A DNA stretch of 64,000 nucleotides. Source: Tetragonia tetragonoides. Lineage: Eukaryota; Streptophyta; Magnoliopsida; Caryophyllales; Aizoaceae. A program made the position numbers and the translations under genes. The notes under the pieces were generated by a model, which was given only the letters and a program-made list of their open reading frames with translations, was not told where the DNA came from and did not search any database. Below, piece by piece: positions 53,552-64,000 of the stretch (position 1 is the stretch's first letter; each line of letters opens with the position of its first letter). Where the stretch lies: assembly GCA_038025085.1 (NCBI GenBank), contig CM076154.1:36932501-36996500 (forward strand). Direction: 5' to 3'.

Positions 53552-54282
53552 TCACCACCGTCGTCGTCGTCGTCGTTGTCATCATCTCATCCATTATCAG
53601 AGAGTGCTCTTACTTTAAAAAAAAGAAAAAAAGAAAAAAGAAGTAGAGTAGTATGTGTTCAAGTACTCCTAGAGTCCTAGTATGTGTTGTGAATTCTGAT
53701 AGGGTTTGTTTCTTTGATCTTTGGAGACTTCTTTGTTTGTATTCAGTTCCTGATTTTTTCCAGTAATATGTTTTTCTTTGATTTCGATTTATTAATACAA
53801 AGTAATCTTTATCTTCAAAGAAAAGAGAATTGATTTCTTGTTTCTTGCATGCGTAATGTTCTTGCGAGATTAATTTATTTTAATTTTTAAGAACAATGAT
53901 GGAATTTTTTTTATTAAAACATAAGTCTGTAATAATAACATAAGTCTGTAATAATGAAATCTGAAATTATGTAAACGGTTCGTGGACCTGCTTCTTCTGC
54001 AACGTTGATTAGATTTAGACCAGTTGATTTATCCGTTCAATAATAATCCATTTATTTAAAATGGCAGATCCAGAAATCAATTTAAGTGGGTGCACATCCT
54101 TATAATTGTAGGACATAACTTAAAAAATTATATAAAATTATCATTTTATAAAGGAAAAATGGAATTTTTTTGTTCAAGTGGGTTCCATGGAACCCACACC
54201 CTTCAACGTGCATCCGCCGTTATAAATAATTTTAAACAATTTGCAATAACGAAAAAAATTGGTTTCTTTTTTCCTAAAAGAA
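53552..54282. other. 3' flank of B3 gene
   Basis: A (GTC)n run lies just after the stop (about 53560-53580). The rest is AT-rich, with no gene. Confidence 0.5.
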
Positions 54283-54520
54283 GAAGTTGGATGCTCTGTT
54301 CAAATACTACAAGCTAGTGTACAAAGAAGGAAATCGTGCAGCAGATTGGTTGACTAATCTTGGCCATGCTATTATTTCTAACCTCAACTGGGAACGCTCG
54401 TGGTCGAAAGAATTAGACCATATTCTTCTAGCAGAAAGGTTAGGAGCTACCCTCAAGAGGAGGCGCTCCTAATATCAACCTTTTTCTTACCTCCATAAAA
54501 AAAAATAAAAATACTACAAG
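54283..54520 (+). pseudogene. LINE RNase H C-terminal remnant
   Basis: KLVYKEGNRAADWLTNLGHA and the following basic tail match the last helix of the plant LINE RNase H domain (HxxREGNxxAD pattern). About 60 codons remain, followed by CCTCCATAAAAAAAA, a likely 3' tail. Confidence 0.65.
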
Positions 54521-55134
54521 CTAGTATACGATTGTCATCAGATTATTCTGAAACAAAATTATCATACATTTGGAGGATTTGGCGCTCTTTTTTGCTTCTA
54601 GCTAAACGATCGTTCATTCACGAGATAAAGGATAAAATAGAAGGCCGAGTACGTGAGCATTGTGTAGATGAGATCCCCTCCGATGAATTTGGTTTAATAT
54701 TTGGGGTAGTAACTCGTAAAGAATAAAAAAAAATAAAAATATAACTCATATATTTTGTGAGTTACTACACCAAGTCAATTGGGGCGCGGAGGGATTCTCA
54801 TGGCACTGTGAAGGCACAACGGTACAAAAAGTCAGAGGAACATCTTCATTCATCTATAGAACCCTTCTGCAATTAAAAGGGTACTACTTGGCTTTGGCTA
54901 TTAGGTATGAGGCAAATTTAACTCTTTCTAACACAAAAACTATAAAGTATAACAAACATTATCAGCAATGCTCCTATTCTGAACCACTGATGCCTGGTGA
55001 ATGAGAAACAAAGATTTCATTTGCATCCTATTAAGATGTTTTGTACCACATTTCATTATGAACAAGTTGGAAGATCTAGCTGCCATATATTGGAATTGTT
55101 TACATATTTCTCTATTGCCTCCGTCTTGCCCAGA
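54521..55134. other. Spacer and probable 3' UTR of GIF gene
   Basis: A 64-codon frame (54532-54726) starts with TTG and has no recognised features. It is probably not a gene. Confidence 0.4.
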
Positions 55135-58100
55135 TTACTTCCCTTGACCATCACCGAAACCAGCCTCAGAGCCATCTTGTCGGCTACGTGCATCCATCAT
55201 CATATGGGTAGCGCTTCCAGGCCCACTTTGGATGTTCCCGCCCATCCTCATGCCCATGGCACCTACCATTGACTGCTGCAGTTGCATATGGGGTGGCTGC
55301 TGATCATGTGACTGAAGGGTGAAGGGCAGCCTAGAACCAAAAGAGCCTGATTGCTGCTGAGTAATAGCAGGTTGAGAATGCTGCATAGAAGGCCCTTGTG
55401 GGATGGGGGTTTGTGCGGGTATCTGCGAATTCATAAAAGATTAAGCATGCAAATTCTTGAAATATAATAATCGATGAAGACAGAGCTAGGATACCAGAGG
55501 TTGAGAGGGCCCTGTTGGCGCAGGTGGCTGGGCATCGGCGATTGCAGCCAAGTACATCAGGTTTTTCTGAAGCTGAGCTTGATACCTAAAAAAACTCAAA
55601 TCGTCAAACAGGTGCCAAATAATATAACTGTCCAAAGACACAGCATAGTTAATACTCCCGTAGCTCATAGATCGACAACATTAAGGTCAACAGCTTTATA
55701 AATCAGAACAAAGACCAAAAAGAAATGCGTATTATTTGCCCAAAATAAAAGGAAAATGAATAAAAAAGTAAGCGAGAGAGAAGTTTCGCTGCGACTTTGA
55801 GGTCAGTCTAGCTTATCTTACTTTAAAAGATAAAATTAATCATAAAAGAGTTCTGAGTTTGTACTCGTAGTTAGAAGATGGTGCACCCAGTGTCCTAGTC
55901 GATTTAATCAGTGGGTGCCTCAGACCAAACAACTTCACTAATTTGGCTGTAGCTGAAGCAGGTGCCTAAGCATAATATACATGGAAGTTTAGGTGCAAGT
56001 CTCAATTTTGTAATATGACTGGTCTTAGTTCTGACTGTCATCATAATGGAGCTTATACACTTATAGTACAGCAGGTGAAACAATTTCCTGTGCATTTCCC
56101 CTGCTACGTATATCCAGTAACGAAGAGTCCTATTCCATTGTCCATACACAGTGTGAGCGTAGCTGTTTTATCTATATATTTTGGGATAACATGGTGTTCC
56201 GTCCAAGGACTGCCCGACTACCCCCATGGGCCCTGAAATTAACAGCCAGGAAACATCGTATTGCCCTAATGGGGCTTGAACTAGTTACCTCTGGAATAGA
56301 ACTCAGAGTTCTTACTCAGGGTTCCATCATCAACGAGAACAAAGTGGGCAAAATGATTCATGATACACAAGGCAAGAAGATTGGCTATTGATCTTTCATG
56401 TCATCCATGTATCCAATGGTGAACCCAAAAAATGAACTGATAAAAGTCACGTACTTACAGCTTAATTACTAGAGAAACAAGGCTAGAAAGAATAACAAAA
56501 GCAATAAATGCAGCTACTGATCTCTCTAGAACTCGGAGTCTGAATAAAGTAGTATCTCATGTTCTTACCCTAGACACTCCCACCGCAAAAGATAAAGAAT
56601 TAATAACAAAAAAATACGACATGGAGAAATTTCTTTCTTCAAATTCTATATAGAGGGCCAGTACTTTTCACACCAAATAAACTTTATCCTTCAAATTAAA
56701 TTTTCTGCACAAAAAACAATGACACTTCTTGTGCATTGCCTTCAACGACATCACTCCTCTCTTCCGCACTTCTTTCGGTATGCTCATCAGTAGTCCATAG
56801 ACAAAATTTAAAATCTCTGGACCAAAAATGAAGTCTCTTGGGACTTGTCCTCGATTCCAAAATCATCAACTCACCCTTTTCCATCTGAAAACCTGATGAG
56901 TGAACCCCTCCACTTCATGACAGGGTTTTCCCATTCTAACCTTCATGTACCGAGATAAATAGTAGACCACAACTAATGCAAATTATTTTCAGGTCAGTTC
57001 ATCAAGTTAAAAGGATGTCGTCTTGTCATTGCAAAAAGGATCTATTCCCAAACCATGGGCTTTCAATGATAACAATTTCAGCACACTTCACTCTTATAAT
57101 ATAATTTATTTAATTGCCTATATCGAAGAACTGAACAGTAAATGTAGATGAAGAATGCAGATGACTGATCATACAAATTAGAACAATATTATTTTCTTTT
57201 GAATTACCTACAAATTAGAACAGTTAGCATTACAAAAAGTAAATTGAAGATAAACAATTCCACAGATGACTTGGATACTCTACGTTTCGGATTATGTGCA
57301 TTTTGACGGTAAAACAAGCTAGCCAATGTCTACCATTAAAGATGATTAAGGCTCAAGCAGAACAGTTACATTGATGATAAACTTTGCTCTGGTTCCGTTC
57401 ACATTGCTAACATTTAGAACAGGTTTTCGGTTTAGTGAAGTACCCCTGTTATATACAATATCTTGATTAGAAGACCGTTTGACAAGTCTGTATCCATGAG
57501 ACCACAACCACAATGTCTTTTCATTTACGAATTCTGTGCTTCTTATATTCAAGTTTCTGCCTTCTTTTCCTTTCTCATTTCCTAATTGATTTCACTTCCA
57601 TTCAAAAACTATCCTTAGCTAAAGGGCTGCTACTCAATTACAACGCTTATATGGTCGAATTCATCAAGGGGAAGAGTTGTCTGACCTAGGGGCAAGTAGA
57701 ACCATTCTGAGGTTTCTATTACATCAATTTCCCTCTCTATTTCTTCCATGTAGCTAACAGGAATAAGTCCTCGAAACATTGCTTCTTTCGGTTAACTATT
57801 TGTACATGATCTTAACGGTGACCTGAACTCTTGAATATTCAGTATATGATGTCCAATTGTCCACTTTCCAACAGATTGATGAAACTCAGAAGGAAGGCGA
57901 AAATCCACTTTCTGAAACTCCTTCTGTGGTTATTCAGTTTTTTGCATTTTGTATGTCACATTCAGATTCACACACAATTCATATATATGCAACCCAAAGA
58001 GTGATTGAAATCCTAAACCACACCTTCGTGTAAGACCTAATAACTGTATCATTAAACTATAAAGCGTAAGCTATAAACTATAAATGAACGAGAAGTATAA

Positions 58101-58898
58101 GAATTGCGAACCTCTCTAGTAGGCCATAGCACTAGGGATGGTAAATTGGTAACTGCTGACAGAAACTAGCCTAGTTTGCTAATACTATACCATATTCCAT
58201 TGCCATTTTCCAAACCACCACATATTTTATGTCCCCTGACTACGAGTTTAAACACAAGGAAGCTAACTCAATTGAAATGCATATGCAAATATGACCCTCC
58301 TCACAAGAGCAAAGGCAAAAATGTATGTGCTACTTGCTATCTAATTGAGAAATTCTCACTTTATTACCAACCAAGAACCCATTTTCAAGCCCATCGCCAT
58401 ACCCATTTCCTGTTAAACTAAGAATGGCTAAAGCAGAAACAGATCCAAAATTCACTACATTAAATTACACACCAAACAGTAAGAAACCCAACACAAATTC
58501 AGTAACAAAGAAAGAAACAACTTACTGGGCACAATCGTTGAGTTTACCCAAGTTCTGATATTCCATGATTGTCAAAATCAACTGCTTGTTCTCATCCAAA
58601 TACTGCATCAATAATTGCAAAGAAACAATCAAAGACAAAAAAAAAAACAAAAAAACAAATGCCCATAATAGGAAAAGACAGTTACACTATAGTCTACTAG
58701 ATTTCAAGTTAAAACTAGGGTACCCAAGAATTGATATTTTTAACAAAAAAACAAAGAAAGAAACAAGGAAAGAGAAAAAGAAGATACCTTTTGGATTTGT
58801 TCAGTTGTAATGTTGGTGGTGGGTTGTGGTTGTGGTTGTGAAGGTTGAAGATTGAACATTTGGGGTGATTGTTGATGTTGCTGAGGGTGATGATGCAT
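55135..58898 (-). CDS. GIF: GRF-interacting factor (SS18/SNH-family coactivator)
   Basis: Four exons (minus): 58898-58788, 58602-58526, 55585-55495, 55422-55135, giving 188 aa from the ATG at 58898; longer frames start at GTG. The N-terminus is His/Gln-rich. Residues about 28-87 are the SNH domain (NITTEQIQKYLDENKQLI, then MEYQNLGKLNDCAQYQAQLQ, then NLMYLAAIADAQPPAP), which is known to bind the QLQ domain of GRF transcription factors. The tail is Gln- then Gly/Met-rich, as in transactivators, ending GFGDGQGK. GIFs recruit SWI/SNF remodelers and promote cell proliferation in leaves and meristems. The NITTEQIQKYLDENK sequence is closer to GIF2/GIF3 than to AN3/GIF1. Intron 2 is 2.9 kb. Confidence 0.95.
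55586..58525 (-). other. Long intron 2 of the GIF gene
   Basis: A 2.94-kb intron, AT-rich. A tRNA-like stretch on the minus strand (about 56165-56335: TAACTAGTTCAAGCCCCATTAG then TAGTCGGGCAGTCC) suggests one more SINE. I see nothing else. Confidence 0.5.
56165..56335 (-). mobile_element. Possible tRNA-derived SINE in GIF intron 2
   Basis: The minus strand carries a B-box-like AGTTCAAGCCCC and a 3' body CCCATGGGGGTAGTCGGGC. The ends and target duplication were not resolved. Confidence 0.4.
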
Positions 58899-60224
58899 CT
58901 CTCTAAATTTTCCAGTTTTTGTCACTCTCTTTGTTTTTTGTTTTTGGGTTTGTTGTTCACTGTATTTTTATCCAAATGATTAAAAATACCAACCTAAAAG
59001 GGCGCAGAAAATTAAGGAACTGACATAGCAAATTTTGGGGGCTGCTTGGAGTTGAGTTGTTTCTCAGCGGGGTCGGCGAAGGCGGCAGTAGAAATTGAGG
59101 CGAAATTGAAGGACTTTTTTCTTCAAAAATGAAAAATTAAGACTTTATATATTTTTTTGAGAAGAAAAAAAAAATGAATTAGCAAAAAAAATAGAAATTA
59201 AGGTGTTGATCTATGAACTAATTAACACTAATTTTCTCCATAAAGTTGGAGAAGTGGATTGAAATATTGATTATTATGGATAAGAAGTGAAAATGGTATT
59301 TGATAATGTGGATTGTTATGCTGATTTCGAGTAGTTCGTTTTTATTCATGTTATTTGTTCATGTTAGTATTCACTAATTAACTCATTACTTGATAGGGTT
59401 AGATCCATTAGTCATTCGGTTATTCAATTACGATGGCTATAATTCGCAATAGCTAGTTTGTTAAGTTGTTATTTCAGAAAAACAAAAATCTACTATATAT
59501 GTTTTTAAACTCTCGTTACTTGTAAAACTAATAGATACCTATTGTGGATCATATTACCATTGTGGGTTTAGATTTCATGAATTTTTATACGGATGATATT
59601 GAGATTGAATATTCACATGTATAGCGTGATATGAATTTATTATTGTAAGCAATCTCTCAACATGAATCATGAAGATACTTTAAAAGAATATGCAAAGTAT
59701 TTTATGGGGAAACTATACCTATCAAAACCTAAACTGACCGAAATTTGACATATAGTTCGACTCGATTAAAAACCAAAATTAGTCAATATCTAAAATTTAT
59801 CGCCAAAAAAATCACACCATATAACACCTAAAAGGGTATAATTTAAATTTTAAAGGGTCAACCTGTTTGACATGTCTATATAAATATAATTTAATATTTT
59901 ATTATTAAACATAATGTTGATATTCGGGATCTAGTACTTAGTATATTTTATGGATGTTTATTTTATTTTTTTTGGGTTTTTTTTAATGCATTTTTGTAAG
60001 GGTTTATGGATATTCATGTTGAAAATACATTGCTTTGTCCAATTTAATTCACGCACTTTATATAAACAAAAAAGAAAATAGAAAAAAGAATTTTTCAAAT
60101 GGAGGGGTGAGAAAGAGAAACGGCACCGTTTGATTTAATAGACTCGTAGCCTGTAGGGGATTCGAAGAATGGCGGAAGGACCTCAGAAGACATTTTAGGG
60201 TCTCAGAAAAAAGAAGAAAGCCAT

Positions 60225-60259
<35 letters not shown>

Positions 60260-60265
60260 AATATC
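58899..60265. other. Intergenic region between divergent GIF and small-protein genes
   Basis: It holds the 5' UTRs and promoters of both genes. A GA microsatellite (60229-60258) lies in the presumed 5' UTR of the right-hand gene. I see no other element. Confidence 0.5.
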
Positions 60266-63200
60266 ATGGGATACGTTTTGAGGGTAAGGCTGGCGTCATT
60301 CTTTGCGGGTGCAGCTGCTGCTTCAACTGCTGGTCTTTACTTTCTTTACAAGGATTACAAGATTGCTCACGATTCTATCTCTGACCAGGTTTGTCCTCTC
60401 TATCTCTCTTAATCTCTATCTTTTAATCCCTTTAAAGCCTTCAAAATTTTGATTACCCAGTACAAATTTTGTGTTCAAGTAATGTAATTTGTGTGCAATC
60501 TAGAAAGTTAAGTATTTCGGAATACCCAATTAAAGTTCAACAAATTGGGAAATTTTGTGTGAGGTTTTTGGTTTGCCTTTGTGATTTTGATGGCTGGAAG
60601 CCTTATTCATCCCCATTTTCCCAGATGGGTATGTACTTTTGTAAGTTATTTATGGCTTATAGGTGGGTATCATCTGTTAGATGTGGGTTACTTTGTCAAT
60701 GTTGCCAGGCATTGCTTGTTAGACGACAGAAATTACCAATTTTTGTGCCCATTTAATTGGTGGTGTTGTTTATTGCTTTCTAGTACTAGATTCTGAGACC
60801 GAGTATTTTGTGCTCTGAAGGGCATAAGCTGAAGGATCTTGTGCAATACAGAAGTAGCTATGGGAGGTCATAGTTAGATACATGTTTAATCGTAGCTTCT
60901 TCTTTTGTTATTTTGGGGAGGAGGGGTGGGAAATGGCGCTCCGAAGTGATAGAGTTATGATGAGAACTGAAAACCAATTGCAGGGTTTAATCTCATAGTT
61001 GCACTCACAAGACCTAATTACTACTTCCTCTGCTTGAATTAATAGGCAATCACTATTCACTAGTACTAGTTCAAGTAACACTAATAGAGTAGACATATTT
61101 CTGGACGGAATGTGTAAATGCATCATCAGATCTTTGTGGCAGTAGATCCTAGAGATCCCAACAAAAAGACCCTTCTATGACAGGATAGCTCTTGCCTTAA
61201 AAGTCAAAACCCATAAGTAGAATCTTTCTTCCCCATGCCAATATTCGCTAGGCTATCATAAGCTATTTTGTTCTTTACTTACAATATTAGTGAAGGAATA
61301 TATTTTCAGCTTGCTAAGAAAGGCATTAAGTTGTTTAAAAAGACTCCACAAGCTCCCAAGGTATGCTGGTTCTATTAGTCCTATGAAATTGCAATTTCTG
61401 AGTCACTCAAAAGCCGTATGAACTTTTCAGTAATTCATTATTCATCTGCTGGATCATGGCAGAAGCGTGTAGGGAAGCTTAATTTTCTGCAAAATTTGAA
61501 TTAGCGCTGTGAAGAAGAATTGAGAATACCCTTAATCAATCTGCTGTATCATCCTGTAAAACAACTTCTTTGGTTCATTCTTTTTCGAAGGAAGTAGAGT
61601 AACTCTCTTCTTCCTTTATTCTCCTGACTTTGAATGCATTCCACTTAGCAGAACAAGCAGTCAATGTTTGTTGCAGTATTCCAATATTTTCCCTTATCGA
61701 CTGCTAAATTTTCTGTTTGAATATTTTCTAACAATTTGCATTATTTCTCACTTGTTTACCTTCGAAGCACCCTAAATTTCTTATCAACCCCATTGTCCAC
61801 AGACTAGCAAACAGGAACTAGTCAGCATTGATGCATTTCTTATTTACTCACTTACTGGGAATGAATTCCATGACTATACAATGGGCACTGAGTTAGGGAA
61901 GCATCTATCCATATTTAACCATTCCCTTAGTAAAGCTGTCACAAACTTTTCAGATTGTTGCTCATAGCAGGAATAAATGCTTTGAGGTTTCATCACATTC
62001 ATGACAAAAAACGTAAAGTCTGACATTGTTACTTGAAGGGACACCCTGCTCAGTAATTTGATATTCGCTCCAGTCCAATTTACTACCAAACCCCAAGCTA
62101 ACTTTTGATTTTGATAAGGTATTCCAGCTTGCCAAATAAGCTTAGGGATAGCCTTGCCAACAAAAGAAGTCGCCCCTGCATGTTATGAACAGATGTCACT
62201 GAAAATTTTTATGACATGTTTGAGCCCTTATCATTTTATCGTCCTTTTTAAGGATGTATCCTGACTCCATGCAACAAAGTAACTATCTCATAACTTTTTG
62301 TGAGCTACGGCTAGGCGGCTAGCTATTATTTTGAAGAAAGTTACAAACTATTGGGTTGGATTGGTTCAGGGTTGGACTTTGTACCTATTGTTATTAGATG
62401 CTAGGTCTTTCTCTTGTTAATGCTGGTTAAGAAATATGCCTTGCTGTTTTTGTTTGGCTTAGCCTATAATACATGGGCAAGGAGGAGCTCACATGTAGAT
62501 CAGCACGAGAAGAGAAACAAAGGGAACCAACACCCTAGTTAGATTTATGTTCTAGAAGGAGATGTGTAGGTTACGGACATCCTGTCCGAATCCATCTGGT
62601 GTTTAGTAAATTGTCTAATATAGGAATGTGAAGAGCTGCTCTTCAAGGTACCTCTAAGAGCAGTTGCTTCTTCAACACCCTTGTACAAATGTTTGATTAT
62701 GTTTTGTAGCTATTCTACTAATGCCTCCTAATTAAGGCAAGTAGGCTGCATGAGAGAAGTCATGTGGGCTACCAATAATGTTGTGATGGTTTGATGGCGA
62801 TAGGTAAACACTTCTTCTTACCTAGTTTATCTCTTGGGAGAATATGAGTTATTGAACTATTGAATACAATAGATATTGATTTGTGATATAAAACACTCTA
62901 AATAGTGTGGAGTTTAAACATTTTTGAATAACAATTGCACTTGCTATAATACCTTGCTTCCCGGTAGTGTAGTTGTCTTGCTTTTGTTTGCTTGTGTCAA
63001 TGTATTAAAAGGCGCGAGGCACAATGAGGCAATAGAGGTCCATAAAGCCTAGGCGCAAGGCGCAAGGCGAAGGCGCGCGGCTCAGTGAGGTGAGGCGCAC
63101 TAGTGTATGGCAGAAAAAATGCTCTAAAATAAATGTTTTTTTCATCAAAATCTATCTCAGGTGCGCCTCACTGTTATTGCCTCACCTCAACCTCAAAAAG

Positions 63201-64000
63201 CGATGGGCAGCTGCGCCTCACGCCTAGTGCGCGCGCTTTTTAATACACTGGCTTGTGTAGCTGTTGCTTTTTTATTTATTTTGTCACTCTTTTGTTACTG
63301 TTTGCCATATCTGCTAGATGAGCACTAACTGCATGTTTTAGTTGTTCATAGAACTTGGATTTTGACAGGTTATTGACTTCAGTTGTGCTTTCGATCTCTT
63401 GTGAAACTTTAGCTTGTAAACTTTTGATAGCCTTCCAAATTATTGACTTGGTAGACCTTTGAGTTTTCCCCTGTCTTTATATCAAGTCTGAAACAGAACA
63501 TTTTAATTCTTTGAATTTGTGTCATGGTCTTATAGTTTTGATTTCCTCCTTTGGATTTTGGATTGATTTGCATTTGGTGTATGTGAGCCTCATTAATGTA
63601 TGCCATTTGAAAAGTTCTGCTTCGAGAGATAGATTCTCCCTGTTCTGGAGTTAGGTAGTGGTAAAAGTCATCGTGTTTTGACTGAATTCCTGGGTGATAT
63701 CTAGTTATCTACATCTGCTATGAACAATGAAGAAGGCAGATATGCTGACTCCTGATTCCACGTTGGAGATATGCTTAGCTGCTTAGTGGAGTGACAAAGC
63801 TAAGAGCTATATCAACAATTTACTTTTTCCCCCTGGTTATCACATTCTCACTACACATCAACCTGTTGCACTCTTCATCTAGAACAGAGCAGAAAAAAAG
63901 GGTCAGTTCATTTCTTAAATTGAACCTGCACAGTCCTTGAAACTCACGCACTTTATATTGAGAACAGAACACGAAATAGAAGTGTCGTGCATTGACTGCA
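60266..64000 (+). CDS. Small membrane-anchored protein, 5' part only
   Basis: Exon 1 is 60266-60388 (41 codons): MGYVLRVRLASFFAGAAAAS and on to YFLYKDYKIAHDSISDQ, then a GTTTGT donor. Residues about 8-30 form one hydrophobic segment with positive residues before it, suggesting a single-pass anchor. A possible exon 2 is 61310-61360 (TTTTCAG acceptor, GTATGC donor, phase 0), encoding LAKKGIKLFKKTPQAPK. It is less certain. I see no stop-containing final exon before 64000, so the gene probably continues past the window. I recognise the N-terminus as a conserved small plant protein without a known role. Confidence 0.6.
62998..63250. mobile_element. hAT MITE rich in GGCGC units
   Basis: The exact 8-bp duplication GCTTGTGT (62990-62997 and 63251-63258) flanks CAATGTATTAAAAGGCGCG at the left and, inverted, CAGTGTATTAAAAAGCGCG at the right. 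The interior has GAGGCGCA/TGCGCCTC inverted segments around an AT core. It has no coding capacity and lies in the presumed intron of the gene at 60266. Confidence 0.85.

Noticed and set aside
54532..54726. 64-codon frame after the LINE remnant
   Set aside because: It starts at TTG, resembles no family I know and lies in repeat-derived sequence.

Overview
The window is nuclear DNA of a flowering plant, most likely a core eudicot. The genes have GT-AG introns and TATA boxes, and the proteins (KNOLLE syntaxin, SAUR, CDPK-related kinase, GIF coactivator, B3 protein) and the miR166 precursor are land-plant families. The AT-rich spacers are full of non-autonomous transposons and tRNA-derived SINEs. 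The composition would fit Caryophyllales, but I cannot prove a family from the sequence.

Genes in order: a MIR166 hairpin (3076-3246, +); an intronless seven-helix membrane protein (10774-11832, +); the cytokinesis syntaxin KNOLLE/SYP111 (14710-16532, +, 2 coding exons) with mitotic MSA elements upstream; a His-rich SAUR protein (23466-23876, +); a CDPK-related kinase (36555-29867, -, 11 exons, 593 aa); a 15-exon coiled-coil protein with a C-terminal LOTUS-like domain (43659-51433, +, 842 aa); a B3/DUF313-type protein (52994-53551, +); a GRF-interacting factor (58898-55135, -, 4 exons, 188 aa); and the first exons of a small membrane-anchored protein running off the right edge (60266 onward, +). 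They look like independent genes. Several (KNOLLE, GIF, miR166, SAUR) belong to families that act in cell division and organ growth, but nothing shows that the cluster is functional.

The spacers hold a Mutator-like foldback at the left edge, SINEs at 1934-2294, 8088-8282, about 8945-9130, about 22103-22300, 22603-22867, about 33672-33871 and 42944-43209, and a CACTA element (7443-9427) that contains two SINEs and a Tourist MITE. There are three hAT elements with exact 8-bp target duplications (19679-20105, 24484-25067, 62998-63250) and two retroposed mRNA- or LINE-like copies with long duplications (about 12503-13097, about 18586-19331). Two Helitrons (39012-39396, 39681-41262) lie in and beside a tandem duplication, and there are LINE RNase H remnants (41573-42336, 54283-54520).

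The observations most worth following are the MIR166 locus, the MSA-box KNOLLE promoter, a duplicated in-frame 33-nt candidate exon in the coiled-coil gene, a copied exon fragment inside a kinase intron, a SINE 36 bp upstream of a TATA box, EAR-like motifs upstream of the B3 gene, and a four-copy palindromic repeat family. I found no undescribed multi-gene system.
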